Origin: Toxoplasma gondii ME49
Lineage: Eukaryota > Apicomplexa > Conoidasida > Eucoccidiorida > Sarcocystidae
Assembly: GCF_000006565.2 (NCBI RefSeq)
Contig: NC_031476.1
Location: 892,458 to 956,457, forward strand
Length of the DNA stretch: 64,000 nt
Reading direction: 5' to 3'
The notes beneath the pieces were generated by a model, which made no database searches, was not told the DNA's origin, and worked only from the letters and a program-made list of their open reading frames with translations. Made by a program: the position numbers and the translations under genes. This document shows positions 37,162-48,900 of this stretch, piece by piece (positions within the stretch are counted from its first letter, which is position 1; every line of letters begins with the position of its first letter).

Positions 37162-40100
37162 ATGGCATCAAGCGAATGCCTGTCTTTTCTGTTGAGGAAT
37201 GTGTGGGATGCCTCGACGACCCCATTCCGCAGCGGGGGCGGTGGTCATCTGGTGGTTCATTTCCCTAACCGGGATCTCCGAAGACATCCACGTGAGGAAA
37301 AACTCGGCATTCGAGAGAACGAAAACAGAGCCACACGCGTCGAAAAGGCGTCCTTGTCATTTCCCGGACAGTTTCTTATCATAAACCTGAGCGGCGAAGA
37401 GGATTTGGAAGAAAAGCTAGACATCTTGGTCGCGAGCTCGTGTCCGAGCTCCAGTTGGTCACCCGCGAGGCTGCGGGTTCTGAAGATCCACCTTCTCCGC
37501 TCTCTTCTAATAAATTTGAATTTTCTCCGTCCTCCGATCCTCCCTCTTCTTCTTCAGCCGGAATGGGCCTTTCAACATTGGCTACAAACTACGGAGCGGC
37601 AGTCTACACGGCAGCATTCGCGTTCTCTGCACCAACCAAGGGCCGGTGCGAGAGTTCATCAACGTGGCATCTGCGTTGGGTCCTCGGCCTTCCCTCCGTT
37701 GGAGTGTGTCATGCTCTCGCTCCTGTCTTGGCGATCGTTGCTCTTTTCCTCCGTTGAGGTCGGTGCTGCCCACGCTTTGGGCATCCACCCCTCTGTCGCG
37801 GAGACTGCGTCTGCAACTTTACTTGCAAGCGTCGTTGCAAAAGAAACACGAACGAGCAGTCCCGGTATCAACGTATCGGATTCCTTGTGCCCGGGTGCGG
37901 AGCGATGGCGCACGCCCTCGAGAGTACAGCAGGAAACAGATGGGTACTCCGTGGTGGTGAAACACCGTGGCGACGAGGGCACACGAATGCGGCTTCCCAC
38001 CACACGAAAAAAGGACGCTAATGCCAAAGCACAGACGACTAGTAGTGCTTCATGTTGTAACCTTCCGTCGGCGGTCCACGACATTCTTTCCTCTGCTGCC
38101 GTACCAGGGACAAGTCATGCGTTGCCCGCATCTCTTTGCCCCCGTGTGGCTCTCATGAGAGCTATCGCCTACTGGTATTGTCTAGAGCAGCTGCAGCTTC
38201 CGGATCCGTGGCCTTCGTCTGCCGACGCCGACGCGGGGAGGGACCGCTGGATGAGGCCGGGAAAACCGGCCGTTTCTGCGTCGCTGCCGGAGCAGGTTTC
38301 CTTCCTGGGTACGCCCGTAAGCGACACGTTTTCCCTGTCATTAGTAGGGAGTCCCAGCACTGGGTCAACCGCTGCGGCACGGGGCTTCACCCGTGAGGGG
38401 CTTAGCGGGACAGAGGAAAACGGAACCGGTCACAGTGCTTTCGGCATGGCTTTAGAGGCCTTGCCAGTCTGTCGTAGCCCCAATGACGGCTTCTCAGGTG
38501 ATTATGCAGCATATGAAAATGCAGCGGGGATCTACAGAGGCCGGTTTCGCGCTCGAGAGAGGAACACCCCGAGCTGCGGGAGCCGCTTGTTGAAACAGCT
38601 TCAGGATTCTTTCGACTCTGCCATGATAGCCGTCCTAGAGCGGCAGCACGAGTCTCTTGTTCAGCTTCGAGAGAGGCAGAGCACCGAAATGGAGGAAGCA
38701 TGTGGACGGAGAGAGGAACACGTGGCGCGGGAAGCGAGTGGTTGTTCTGTCAGTGGACACTCCGTTGGGTGTCCTATGGCCAGGAGGGGTGTCGGTGCAC
38801 AGGAGACCGCAACTGTATTTCCTGATGCTGCAGCTTCGAAGAAGTCAGACAGAACAAATGGAAGTGCCGGCGATTCTGCGGCACCAGAGGAATATGCAAA
38901 TGGGGCAGAGGAAGCACCATCGGCGTTGGGCACGCGAGAAACACAGGGAGCACATACTCTGCACACTTATCAGGCAGAGAATGTGGGTCGGAACCAAGCG
39001 CCTGCATTTGGTCAGTCAGTAAAGAAAGTCCTGGGAATTGCTGGGGACCAGAGCATCATCGATCGAAACCGTGAAGAAGCAGCGGCTGTTGAGGCTCTCG
39101 TGCTCCAGCATGTCAGCGAGTTTGAGTTGCTCGAACTTCACTGGCGAGCTGAGCGAGCTCTACTGAAGCAGCAACATTTGCAAGATTTGAAGGATGTAGC
39201 TATTGACCTCTATTTGCTGCACAAAGCCGCCCTAGAAGGGCACGACAGTCCCCTGATTCTTCCGGCACTCCCCTCTGCTCAGGAGAGCGACATGCTTCCT
39301 GCTGACTGGCATTCACACTACCGGCCAGACAACCAGAACGTGGATGCAGATCTTCAACAAAAGGATACCGAAGGGGCGGCGCATTATCGTGGCTCCAAAT
39401 CAACAGGGCAAGTCCTTTCAGAAGGTCGACTGGTCGATATGAGCAACTGGTGGCGGACCAAGGCTAACGAAGGCAAAGATGGTCTAGGTGAAATTGTACC
39501 TACAGCCGGGCCCCCAGTGTTCTTTTCCACCCCTGTCACCACGCTTTTGGAGGGCACGCGCTTTCGCCCAACGAATGCAACGTCCAAGGGAGAGGCCAGT
39601 TTATCGAGAAACGGCTCTCGAGTTATCGGAGCATTCTCGGACTCTCTCCCTGGGACAGGGGCAGCTTCGCACGACCACAATGGTGCTTTCCGATCTGGTG
39701 CGTGGCAACGCCAACCACACACTCTACATCCCGTGCTGGACATTGTAACGCCAACGAGCCTTCTCAGACGCTTCATTGAACACAGAAGGAGGCAGCAGCA
39801 AAAGGATGCACCGCAACGAACACGAAAGAAACTCGAAGAGAGGAGACTCGGCGAACCGCAAGGTGTGTCAGTTTCGTCATCTCGGTCAAATGACACTCAG
39901 CCTCCCAGGTCGCGGCGTCACAGCTACAGCGACATCGTAACCAGGTCAGGGCCTGTTTCTCGGGAGGTCGGTGCGCGTCAATCGCGGTCGTCGAGCTCAG
40001 TGCTCGCGGCAGGGATGCGTCCGGCGCCGTCGTTCAATCATAAGGGAGACGGAGGAAATCTGTCGTCTAGTGGGACAGCGCCAGAAAAACCAATTGTTTT

Positions 40101-42018
40101 CACCTCTGTTGTGGATGTAGATGCACTTATGGGTCCGGCGGCGTGGGAAGCAGGCTTACGGAGCTGGCCAGAAGAAAATCTGTTGATGAGACTGAAGCAA
40201 CACGCAGTCGTACCTCTCATGTTTGGACATCAGCGAAAGAGAAGCTTTGTTATCCGAGTTTGCACCGGAAATGTCACTGACGTCGCCGAACACGCGTCGT
40301 CCGCCAATGCTGCTGGTGGACAAAGGTCCTCAGGTGCTGGATGGTCTGGCGTCGAAGAACGCATTCCGAAGAAGCCAGACGATAGCACTTGCCGTAGCGG
40401 CACCGGCGCCTCAAGCTCCGATAGACTGGAACACTCATGTGGTGGTGTGGTGGACTACCTTTCTGGCATGACTGCGGTGTATGACTACCATGCGACAGAG
40501 TGCCCCTCCCGGGCGGAGTTCTTTTGGGTCGACTCGGTGCGGTCTCCTTTATACACTCGCCATTATTGCTCAGATGACGTGATCACTGGCGGGCCATACC
40601 CACCACGCATAGGCAAGTCATCGGGCGTTGACCATGCTGCTGTCAACGCGGGTGTCAGTTCAGTGACTCTCTCACGACAGGTACCTTCCAGCGACCCCGC
40701 AATTCCTACTCCGTTGTCTTCGTCAGCATATGCTGGCCAGGCGAACTCTCGCGGACGAGCGTCAAGGCAGGCAGCTTCAGAGACAGAGGACCACCGTGGG
40801 GGACATCTCTTGGCAAGCGCATCGTCAAGAAATGGCTGCTCTTCTTTTTCATTGGTCGGACCGACGCCGTCGCCACTTGTCGCGATCGTCTTGCCAGTCA
40901 CGAGCTCCTTAAAACTTCAGGCGCCAGCATACCAGCAGTGGCGTGCACGAACTGCGGCAGCCAGCGACTTTGTTTTTCCTGGAATAGATGAGCAGCACCG
41001 AATGTTGGATGTCTACCTCAGTCGGCGAAAGGCGGCACAGTTCAAGGAGAGGCAGTTTTGTGGGATTCTTCCCAGCCAACAGGGAGATGCGACAGCTGCA
41101 GCAGGTCAGCAGGGTGCTGTTCTTTCCGGCCACAAAGCATCTTCGCCAGCGCTGAATGTCGGTGAGATTTTCGTCTCGCGCCATTCCAACAATGGCGGCG
41201 TCAGTGTAGTCTTCCACTTGGTGGTATCAGGGACAACTAGCAGTAGAAGGAGCGGAGAGGCAGTAGATGAAGCGTCGCCACAGCGTTCGCAGCGCAACAT
41301 TAATCAACAGACTGGATCGCCATGGGATATTACACACGGCGTCGGCCCCACCAAGCAATCGTCAGGAGTTGATTCGAATGGCGGAGAATCAGGTGTTGGG
41401 CAGGCGGAACGTGGTGAAAGAGTTTCGAACACCAGTTTACCAGAGAGGCAGAAATGGGATGCCATCGGGGACTCCAACAATCTGCCCAATAATGAATCAT
41501 GTCTTACTCCCGCTTCAGCTCGGAAGGAGAGGGTCGAGACGAACCAAATGGATGAGACGCGCCAATGGGTGACCGCCAGCGTAGTCGAGCACGACGCCTC
41601 GTTGCCGTGTGAACTGCAATTTGGGTTGAAGGAGATTTTAAGTGTTTCCAATACAACTGGGATACGTACACTGGTGATGCCCCTGCTATTGATGGAGGGT
41701 GGTACAGCGGATTGTTCTCTACCCTTCGCCCAGCTTCAACGGCGTGTGTTCCAGGTGCTGCGGTGTGTGATAAACGAGCTACGATCTATTGCTGACTCCA
41801 GCGACCGTAGCCCGCAGCTCAGACAGGTGGTGCTGGTGCTCCCTCAACAATCGCAGCAGCATGAAGCGGGCAAGGGCGTAGCAAGGGAAGGGGATGCGCT
41901 GGCAGGAGATGACGGAGGAGAGTGCAAGGCTCAGGACCAACGTTGGATCGATGGCATTTTGAAATCTACCATCAATTTCATCAGAAACAGCACACATTGT
42001 TGTACTCTTGTCAAATGA
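37162..42018 (+). CDS. FERRY3: C12orf4/FERRY3 homologue, greatly expanded
   Basis: One exon of about 1618 codons from ATG 37162 (MASSECLSFLL), roughly three times the about 550-residue animal protein. Family blocks occur in the right order. The first is AMIAVLERQHESLVQLRERQ with STEMEEA (about residues 488-511). The second is FVFPGIDEQHRMLDVYLSRR. The third is LNVGEIFVSRHSNNGG with VSVVFHLVV (about 1330-1355). The fourth is IRTLVMPLLLMEGGTADCSL followed by QRRVFQVLRCV and QVVLVLPQQ at the C-terminus. Between them lie Ser/Gly-rich disordered inserts. C12orf4 is subunit 3 of the FERRY complex, which links Rab5 early endosomes to mRNAs and ribosomes in animals; function here is inferred. Part of the conserved N-terminal region (AGMGLSTLATNYGAAVY) is encoded in another frame at about 37437-37650, so a short intron pair or sequence error disturbs the frame (see findings). 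The gene converges with the CC2D2A gene 0.95 kb away. Confidence 0.82.
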   Translation: MASSECLSFLLRNVWDASTTPFRSGGGGHLVVHFPNRDLRRHPREEKLGIRENENRATRVEKASLSFPGQFLIINLSGEEDLEEKLDILVASSCPSSSWSPARLRVLKIHLLRSLLINLNFLRPPILPLLLQPEWAFQHWLQTTERQSTRQHSRSLHQPRAGARVHQRGICVGSSAFPPLECVMLSLLSWRSLLFSSVEVGAAHALGIHPSVAETASATLLASVVAKETRTSSPGINVSDSLCPGAERWRTPSRVQQETDGYSVVVKHRGDEGTRMRLPTTRKKDANAKAQTTSSASCCNLPSAVHDILSSAAVPGTSHALPASLCPRVALMRAIAYWYCLEQLQLPDPWPSSADADAGRDRWMRPGKPAVSASLPEQVSFLGTPVSDTFSLSLVGSPSTGSTAAARGFTREGLSGTEENGTGHSAFGMALEALPVCRSPNDGFSGDYAAYENAAGIYRGRFRARERNTPSCGSRLLKQLQDSFDSAMIAVLERQHESLVQLRERQSTEMEEACGRREEHVAREASGCSVSGHSVGCPMARRGVGAQETATVFPDAAASKKSDRTNGSAGDSAAPEEYANGAEEAPSALGTRETQGAHTLHTYQAENVGRNQAPAFGQSVKKVLGIAGDQSIIDRNREEAAAVEALVLQHVSEFELLELHWRAERALLKQQHLQDLKDVAIDLYLLHKAALEGHDSPLILPALPSAQESDMLPADWHSHYRPDNQNVDADLQQKDTEGAAHYRGSKSTGQVLSEGRLVDMSNWWRTKANEGKDGLGEIVPTAGPPVFFSTPVTTLLEGTRFRPTNATSKGEASLSRNGSRVIGAFSDSLPGTGAASHDHNGAFRSGAWQRQPHTLHPVLDIVTPTSLLRRFIEHRRRQQQKDAPQRTRKKLEERRLGEPQGVSVSSSRSNDTQPPRSRRHSYSDIVTRSGPVSREVGARQSRSSSSVLAAGMRPAPSFNHKGDGGNLSSSGTAPEKPIVFTSVVDVDALMGPAAWEAGLRSWPEENLLMRLKQHAVVPLMFGHQRKRSFVIRVCTGNVTDVAEHASSANAAGGQRSSGAGWSGVEERIPKKPDDSTCRSGTGASSSDRLEHSCGGVVDYLSGMTAVYDYHATECPSRAEFFWVDSVRSPLYTRHYCSDDVITGGPYPPRIGKSSGVDHAAVNAGVSSVTLSRQVPSSDPAIPTPLSSSAYAGQANSRGRASRQAASETEDHRGGHLLASASSRNGCSSFSLVGPTPSPLVAIVLPVTSSLKLQAPAYQQWRARTAAASDFVFPGIDEQHRMLDVYLSRRKAAQFKERQFCGILPSQQGDATAAAGQQGAVLSGHKASSPALNVGEIFVSRHSNNGGVSVVFHLVVSGTTSSRRSGEAVDEASPQRSQRNINQQTGSPWDITHGVGPTKQSSGVDSNGGESGVGQAERGERVSNTSLPERQKWDAIGDSNNLPNNESCLTPASARKERVETNQMDETRQWVTASVVEHDASLPCELQFGLKEILSVSNTTGIRTLVMPLLLMEGGTADCSLPFAQLQRRVFQVLRCVINELRSIADSSDRSPQLRQVVLVLPQQSQQHEAGKGVAREGDALAGDDGGECKAQDQRWIDGILKSTINFIRNSTHCCTLVK

Positions 42019-42964
42019 AGGGCAGTTCTAAAGTGGGATCAGGCGGCACCTGTTACACCTCTCCCAGAAAATGCAATAAACGTAGCCGCCGTGCACCTAT
42101 TTCATCGCTACAACATTCTGCAAGCATTTGCGAGTTATGAAGAATAATCAGCAGCTTTCCAGAGCGGCTTGCAGTGGTGGATTGCTTGTCACTTTTGTGA
42201 AGTACTTGCAGGAAAAGTGGGCGGTGTGTCTGAACCGCGCACGGAAAACAACACGCAAACATCTCCATCCTTGAATTTTGAATAAACTTGATCCTAAACG
42301 CTTCGATCGCAGATCGCAGTACCACCTGATGTTCATACCGCTTCAGGTAACACCAGTTCGGAGTCGTACGATGCTTTTAGGGGGTGCCCATACATGATGC
42401 ATTTTTTGAGACCCAGTAAAAGTTGCTGAAGAAGCTGTTTGGGAAGAGGTCAAGGATGGTGAGCAAGTGCAGTATGCCTGGGAAAATGTGCGTTGCTTGC
42501 AGGCAGATGAAAGCGAAGCACGTCCTTCCTACCGACCGTCTAATTAGTGGTCAATGTCCCCAAGCACTTGCGCCTGGGGATTAGTTTGGGAAACAAGTTA
42601 AGTCTCATCAGTACTTCGTAACTACGGGATCAATGAGCAAAGAAGCTTAGCACTTTCATTCGGGGAGTTCCCATGTCTTTTAGATACTTCAGAATCCCAG
42701 CGTGTGAGTAACTTTACCGTCGCTTTTTCGTTCCTGGCCTGACCACCAAGGATCCATTTCGGTAACTTCGGTGCGAAATACCGCACAAGGCTTTCAAGCT
42801 GGCAGCCAACCAGACAACAACCGTCGCATATTTCCGCGTGTATAGGTCACACGACAGCCTTGTATATGCTAATGTACCGCCTGCACCTTATGATGCGACT
42901 ACGGCGTGGGCTTGGATATAGCAGCCACGCCGCCTGACGTGAAGCTTCCACGAGCTGTTAGAGG
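42019..42964. other. Convergent intergenic region
   Basis: The 3' flanks of the FERRY3-like (+) and CC2D2A-like (-) genes lie here. AATAAA-type signals occur at about 42073-42080 (GCAATAAACG) and 42280-42287 (TGAATAAACT), plausible for the plus-strand transcript. No additional gene is supported. Confidence 0.45.
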
Positions 42965-45900
42965 TCAGTCTAGCCGTGCGGCACACACCCAGCCGCTATA
43001 CACGCCACAAGGATAAGCGAACACTCTCACGACGACAGCCACAGTGGCCCCGAGAGGTCTGAGGCATTGACGAGAGCGGCAGAGCTCCTCGCGCGCCCCC
43101 CCTAAGCCTGCGAGTTGTGTATGTGCAAACGCAGCTTTTTGAGGCACAGGTGCGAAGACTCCCGTATTTTCAAGGAGCTGCCACACAAAGTGCTTGTCCA
43201 TGCGACTGAAATGAAGAGGAACGGCGTAGGGAGTTTCTCTCTCTTTGTAGTATTTTCGCAAACAATCCTGGAGTCGACTCTCGAGATCGCTCGGGCAACA
43301 GGAGCTCCAGTCTTCACCCTGTGCATTCCTTGCCTCTCCTGTCGGAGAAGACGGAAATATGTGAGACTGTGCGCATGATTCTTTGTTGGGCTGGCTCCCG
43401 CACTTTGCCCCTGTGGTAGTTTCTGGGAAGATCGACTCTCTGTGCGAGCGTCGCTCATCCGGAGAGATGGGCTGTTGCCACGCCATGCACATTCGGGCGG
43501 TTTCAAAATGTTTCAAGAGCCTATAAATTTCAGTAGCTGCATCTCGCGAGAAGAATACGGATTGCCTTGGTCTGCTTAGGGGAGCAGTCGACGCCCCTCT
43601 ACCATCAAAGGAGCTTGAATCACGTACCGTTGAAACGGTATTCACCGATGTTCTGCCGGATCCATCTGAAGACAGCGACCGATCCCGTCGATACAGCGCT
43701 TTGATGTGCGCCTCGATATGCCGCTGAAGGCGAGCCTCGAGGGCCCGTGCACACGCGAAGTCAGCGGTCCTATACCTAAGGGCTTGCACCATTGGCGTGA
43801 TTAACCCTGAAACGGAAGCGGAAATGTTGTTGTCACGGCAGAACACATGTGAATGTAGTATAGGCAACCCCGGGTCACAGATAAATGTTTCAGTCCAGCT
43901 GCATATGCATTTGATTTATTTCTATCGCTGCAACCTGATGCCTGCTTCAATGCTGGCATATCCACCTCCAGATCCATGAGCGTATGCATGTATATATATA
44001 CATGTATAGGCACGCAGGATAACTATAACAGCCTTACCTACAGGAGGGAATAAAGAAATGCGCAAGAGAGCATCCGGACTTGTTGCTCCAAGCGCTAGTG
44101 CTGCTGCTTCCGCAGCACTGGCGCCGTCGTTCTTCTGAAGGAGGCAATCACGGAAGGCTTCCGTGGCAGCAGCCAACGCTGACGGATCACTCAAACTGCG
44201 AAGCTGAAAGGAGGTGTTCGCACAGAATACAGCACAAAAAAATACTATGTGGATTGTTTGTGTCATCTCCAAGCATACCAAAACGAGGGGAAGTTGGAGA
44301 AATGACAACGCGTATGCTTCAGTATCCTCTTGTCGATCTTAGCTGAAATTACAGTAGTTGTCAATTTTATCCAGTAGCCATTAATTGCCTATCGAACGTC
44401 CTCTAGCACGAGCCAACGTGGCACTTTATTGACTCATAGTGCTGCACCACATACTTACACCTATACCAAAAAGTATAGTTCACGCCTGGATAACTATTTT
44501 ACAGAGTTCGTTTTCAGGCCCATCAAGTGCACTGTCGAAGACAATCCCACATCTGTTCTTTTTGCTGAGACCAAGCTACGGAGAGATTTTTCATGTGAAC
44601 GTCGTAGCCAGCGGGGAACTTCTCGTTCCTGAAGCGAGCTTCTGGAAATACGTACGTTTTGCAGTGAGGGCAGGAGTGCAGACCATTTCGACTTGTTGGA
44701 GAAGTCGAAGGACATGTCAAACAGATTGACTGCTTTCGGAGGAGGTTTTAGACGCCTGAGTGTACCCGAATACACATCGTTTACGACGATGAACCTCAAC
44801 GGGAAGACTAGTAGCGACGTTACAGTGCACAACCAAACAAATCGATAACGTAACGGTCTGCTTCCCACAGTGGGAAACACAGACAGCGAGTTCAAGCAGA
44901 GCATGTACCGATCATTGAAATCAGATTGAAGATCGCACACTCCATTTCGAATGCACCGCTATGCGTGATCCATTCATTTTTGAAAACATGTCAGTTCACC
45001 TCGTCTTTCGAAAGTACACTTGTTGCGTTCTTTCCTTTTAATACTGCCGTCGTGACTGAGACAGAGGGTAGACGATGCTCTTTCGTGAGTCAGCAGCTTC
45101 CTTCCAAACGCCTAGCTGCAAAAACAATGTTTCAGAATGTCTCTTGTCTCTAGCTTCGCTGTCAGATTCAGTTTGTCGTAGGGCGCGTGTTCGAATGAAA
45201 CTAAGTATAAGAAGATCTTTCGAGAACTTACTTGTCGCAGCACAGGCAAGACAAGCAGGACGCTGCAGCTCTCAGCCAGAAATTGACAGTAAAAAGTCGA
45301 CTGATGAAGTCTTTGAGCAAGCGACAAGCGTAGATTAGGCCACAGCACTTCTTTTTTTTTCGTCGAAGCAGTTTCCGCCGTATCTTATCCCGCAACTTTC
45401 TGTCGCTTTCGGGCACAGAGCAGCCGCCGGTAAGTGGTTCCCACCTCTCACCGGCGCTGTGGTGTCGTGTGGCGCCATTTGAAGAAGACGACACACACTC
45501 CATGCTCTGAAGATTTGTTAGCGCATTTTCATTGTTGAAGACTAGATCAATGCCCTCGATAGGAAGCACACCCTTCTCCTGGTTGCTACATGTTCCTCCG
45601 ATCGGGAAAGGCAAATCGTGGTTTACAGTAACGCCATCCCAGACAGAAGAGCAAGATGATTGCTCAGGCGGGAAGAATGGCGTGTTTTGTACGGAATGAT
45701 GAATCGGACCCAGTTGCTCTTGGCATGTTGAGATCACCTGGACCCCTTCTTGCCCTGCTGTTCCATCCGTACAAGGAAAAACAGGACTAGGATTTCGGAT
45801 ATTTTGCAAGTCTTTATTCGAAATATCCTTGCTGAACTGCTTCAGAAACTTGTCATGAGACCCTTCAAGCAACCCTGCATGCCGCACTCTTAACATCGCA

Positions 45901-48900
45901 ACTTGATCGTTCTGCTGTTCTCTTAGCAGGGCATTCTGCTGTATCAGTTCCTGCTGCTGGAGCGAAGTGAGAGCCTGCAGCGGTCGGGATGACCACTGGT
46001 CAGACAATATTGAGTCTCCCCGTTCACCTCCGCCACAGGACCTCTTCTGCGCTTGCTTCCTGCTCCGCTTGCGGAATGCGGCAGATGGCAAGAACACGCA
46101 GCGGGGTTCCAGAGGATCCCATACCTGTACACTCCCGTCTGAAGCTTGCCGCAGGACCACGTATTGCACTCCTTTGTCGCAAATGCGTGCTATGCGTAAC
46201 CGAAACACATCCCATAGGAACGCACAAGGTGGCTGCGTTCATCAGCCGAGCACACAGAGGAGGAAGGGACCTTAATGCGTGTTGCTTATACTTACGCAGC
46301 AATCTTCAGGAACACTGCGTGTCGGAATAGGAAGAACCGTGGCAACTCTTCTCCTGTCTGTCTCTGCTTTTGACGACACAAACAACGAGTAAGATGTGCA
46401 CAGTCAATGCACGCATGTACCAGTGAAGTAGATGAGCATATGTAAGGAGTACATGGGTCTCCACGTGGAAGTCGCGGATGATACGCCAGAACACTAATGC
46501 CGGTATGAACAAGCAAAGAGTAGTACACTGAGCCATTCCTCGTCGGTGTGAGCGACTGGCAGTCGCAGCAAGGAGGTCCTTCCGGGCTTGTATACCCAAA
46601 ATACAGTTTCGGAGCCACCAGCCATACTATACCACGTATTGTGCGGTTTTTTAGGAAGCGCGGGAGATTGCTCGAAAAACCTTTGAATACCACAAGCAAA
46701 TTCACATAGCCCAGAGCCTACCTCGGGCCACGTAATTGGTGCACTGAGTCTGCAGCATCAGATCGAACGCGCTGAAGAAGCAGCAGAGGAGCAGAGCGTG
46801 CCCCCTGCTGTCGCCACAGCCAACGTCCACCTGCTCCTGTGCGGTCATCCATATGCGGTCGCCAGCTGCACAGATTGAGGTAACAAACAAACGTCTCTCT
46901 CGAGTGGCTGCATATATGCATTCGTGCATCTAGAATTGATATGCGTTGATGGCAGTTCTCCCAGGCGCCCCCTGTGTCTTCGTTTTATTCACTATCGGAG
47001 CGGCGACATGGTCACGGTGCCTCTACTGTTAACTCATCAACTACTGTTGCCTTCAAAAAGGGAAATCCGCAGCCCGCGCTTGCTCCTCAACATCGCCTGA
47101 CAGAGGCGAGCTTGTGTGCCGTAAGATGACGAGTTCAGCCGAAAAAGCTACAGAAGCAGTGCTGAGAGAACCTACCGTGCATCGACAGGAGCAGGCGGTC
47201 GTCAACAACAGGAAATAGTGATATAAATGCAGCGATGCGCTCGAAACACCGAGGGCTCCGGGGAGTTGCCACCTCGGGAGGGGGCAACAGCGGAGCAACG
47301 AGTCGGCAAAGCAGAAAGAGCGACCCAGAAAGGTCAAGACCTAGACAAGGGAAACACCGCCAACAAACACGAAGTCCGTCCAGCCCGAATGTTCGTACTT
47401 CGATACAGTGAACGAAGTGTGCTCACAAGACACCTGAGAGAAAAGGGTCTACACACCAGGGAACGCTGACGTTCCTGAAGACATGGAAACACTGCAGCCT
47501 CAGGGGGGACAGAATTGAAAGAAGTTTTCGACTCTTGATGCAGTTGTAGTCTCGTACGTGTATTACAATAGTATAGACTGTAAGTGGCATTCCCAGTGAA
47601 TTCCTGAGTGTGCTGCCGGCTGATCGAATCACTTCAGAACAGGTGTCGGCTTTAATGCGGCCCCTCTCTTCTAGTGTTCGCGAGTGTCACGCTCTCGAGT
47701 GCCTCTGAGACTCCTGGTCTAAGGCAGATACTTACAGCCGGTTCTTACCGAAGGCACTACACGGGTTCCAGACCCCTCTCCGTCTGCAGTGATTTCTCCA
47801 GTGTTCTTCCCTTATGATAAGTTTCTCTCCTTCTCGAGCAACAGGGTGATCTGTTGCAGAAGCACTGTCACCCCTAGCTTCACACTGATTATCTCCACCT
47901 AGGATTCGCTGCTCTCCAGGAGACATCGCCCCGTTCGATGAGGTGGAGAGGGAACTACCGGCAGAACTTCGGCACGCCGCAATCGAGTCCTGAGCCTGGC
48001 ACCATATATGAATAGGGTGATGCCTCCCGCTAGCTACTGACCTTCGAGCCGCCCTCAGAGGCACGCCTGTAATATACAAACTGAGACTGATATACATACT
48101 CAAGGGCTCCTGAAGCAGATTGACAGCTTTTTTGGAGGCATCCATAACCCCGGAAGAGCTGCGGGAGCTTGAGCCGATCCTACTGTTCGAGTCATTGGTT
48201 CCCAAAAAAGTATTTGTCTGTTTTCCTCTATCCAGTGACTTGCACCGGGTGGCTGTGTTGATGAGAGTTGGACGCTGGTAGCCAGGTAAGCATGCGGGCT
48301 GCGTAAGACGCAGACAGCCGCGGATAACGCAAAGAGTGATAGGACCGTGAGGCCCTTCTTTCCGACGGCGTCGAATTCGAAAGCGATGACCTCTGGCAGA
48401 TCTCCAGGAAGAACCTTGTTGTTCATGCTTTCCGTATTCCTCCCCTTGGGAGGGCGTCCAGAAGCAGTCTTCGAGACCGTAGCCAATGATGAGACTCCAC
48501 GGAAGAGTAATCGATCCGAGGAAGCGGCGTGCAGGGGGTACATCACGTTGATGGTGGTCAAAAACATTCAGAATCAGGTAGCTGTCCTGCTTTGTCAAGT
48601 CCATCAAAGCCTCCGTTTCTTTAGAAACCTTCGGAAGTGTCAGGTGCACCAGCTGAAGAGAAACCCATAGATTCTGTCTACACCCAGGCACGTGGAGGGA
48701 GAGGGAGAGTGAGACAGAGAGTGCACCTGCGGTTTGATTGAAGTGTAACACGAATATTTACTCGAGACACAATGAGAAGACAGGCTGTGGTACATAAAGT
48801 GGAACGGTTTGTTTCTTCGTCAGTACAGTCAGAGTTCTGCCAGTCTGCTATGAGGAGACGAATGGTAGTGCTGTGAGATCTATATTTGGATACGACGCCC

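Noticed and set aside
37582..38084. Several overlapping minus ORFs antisense to the FERRY3-like gene
   Set aside because: They are reflections of a GC-rich coding exon; the plus strand carries the conserved family blocks.
42053..42325. Minus ORF of 90 codons between the convergent genes
   Set aside because: It lies in the 3' flank, shows no motif and overlaps likely polyadenylation signals of the plus-strand gene.
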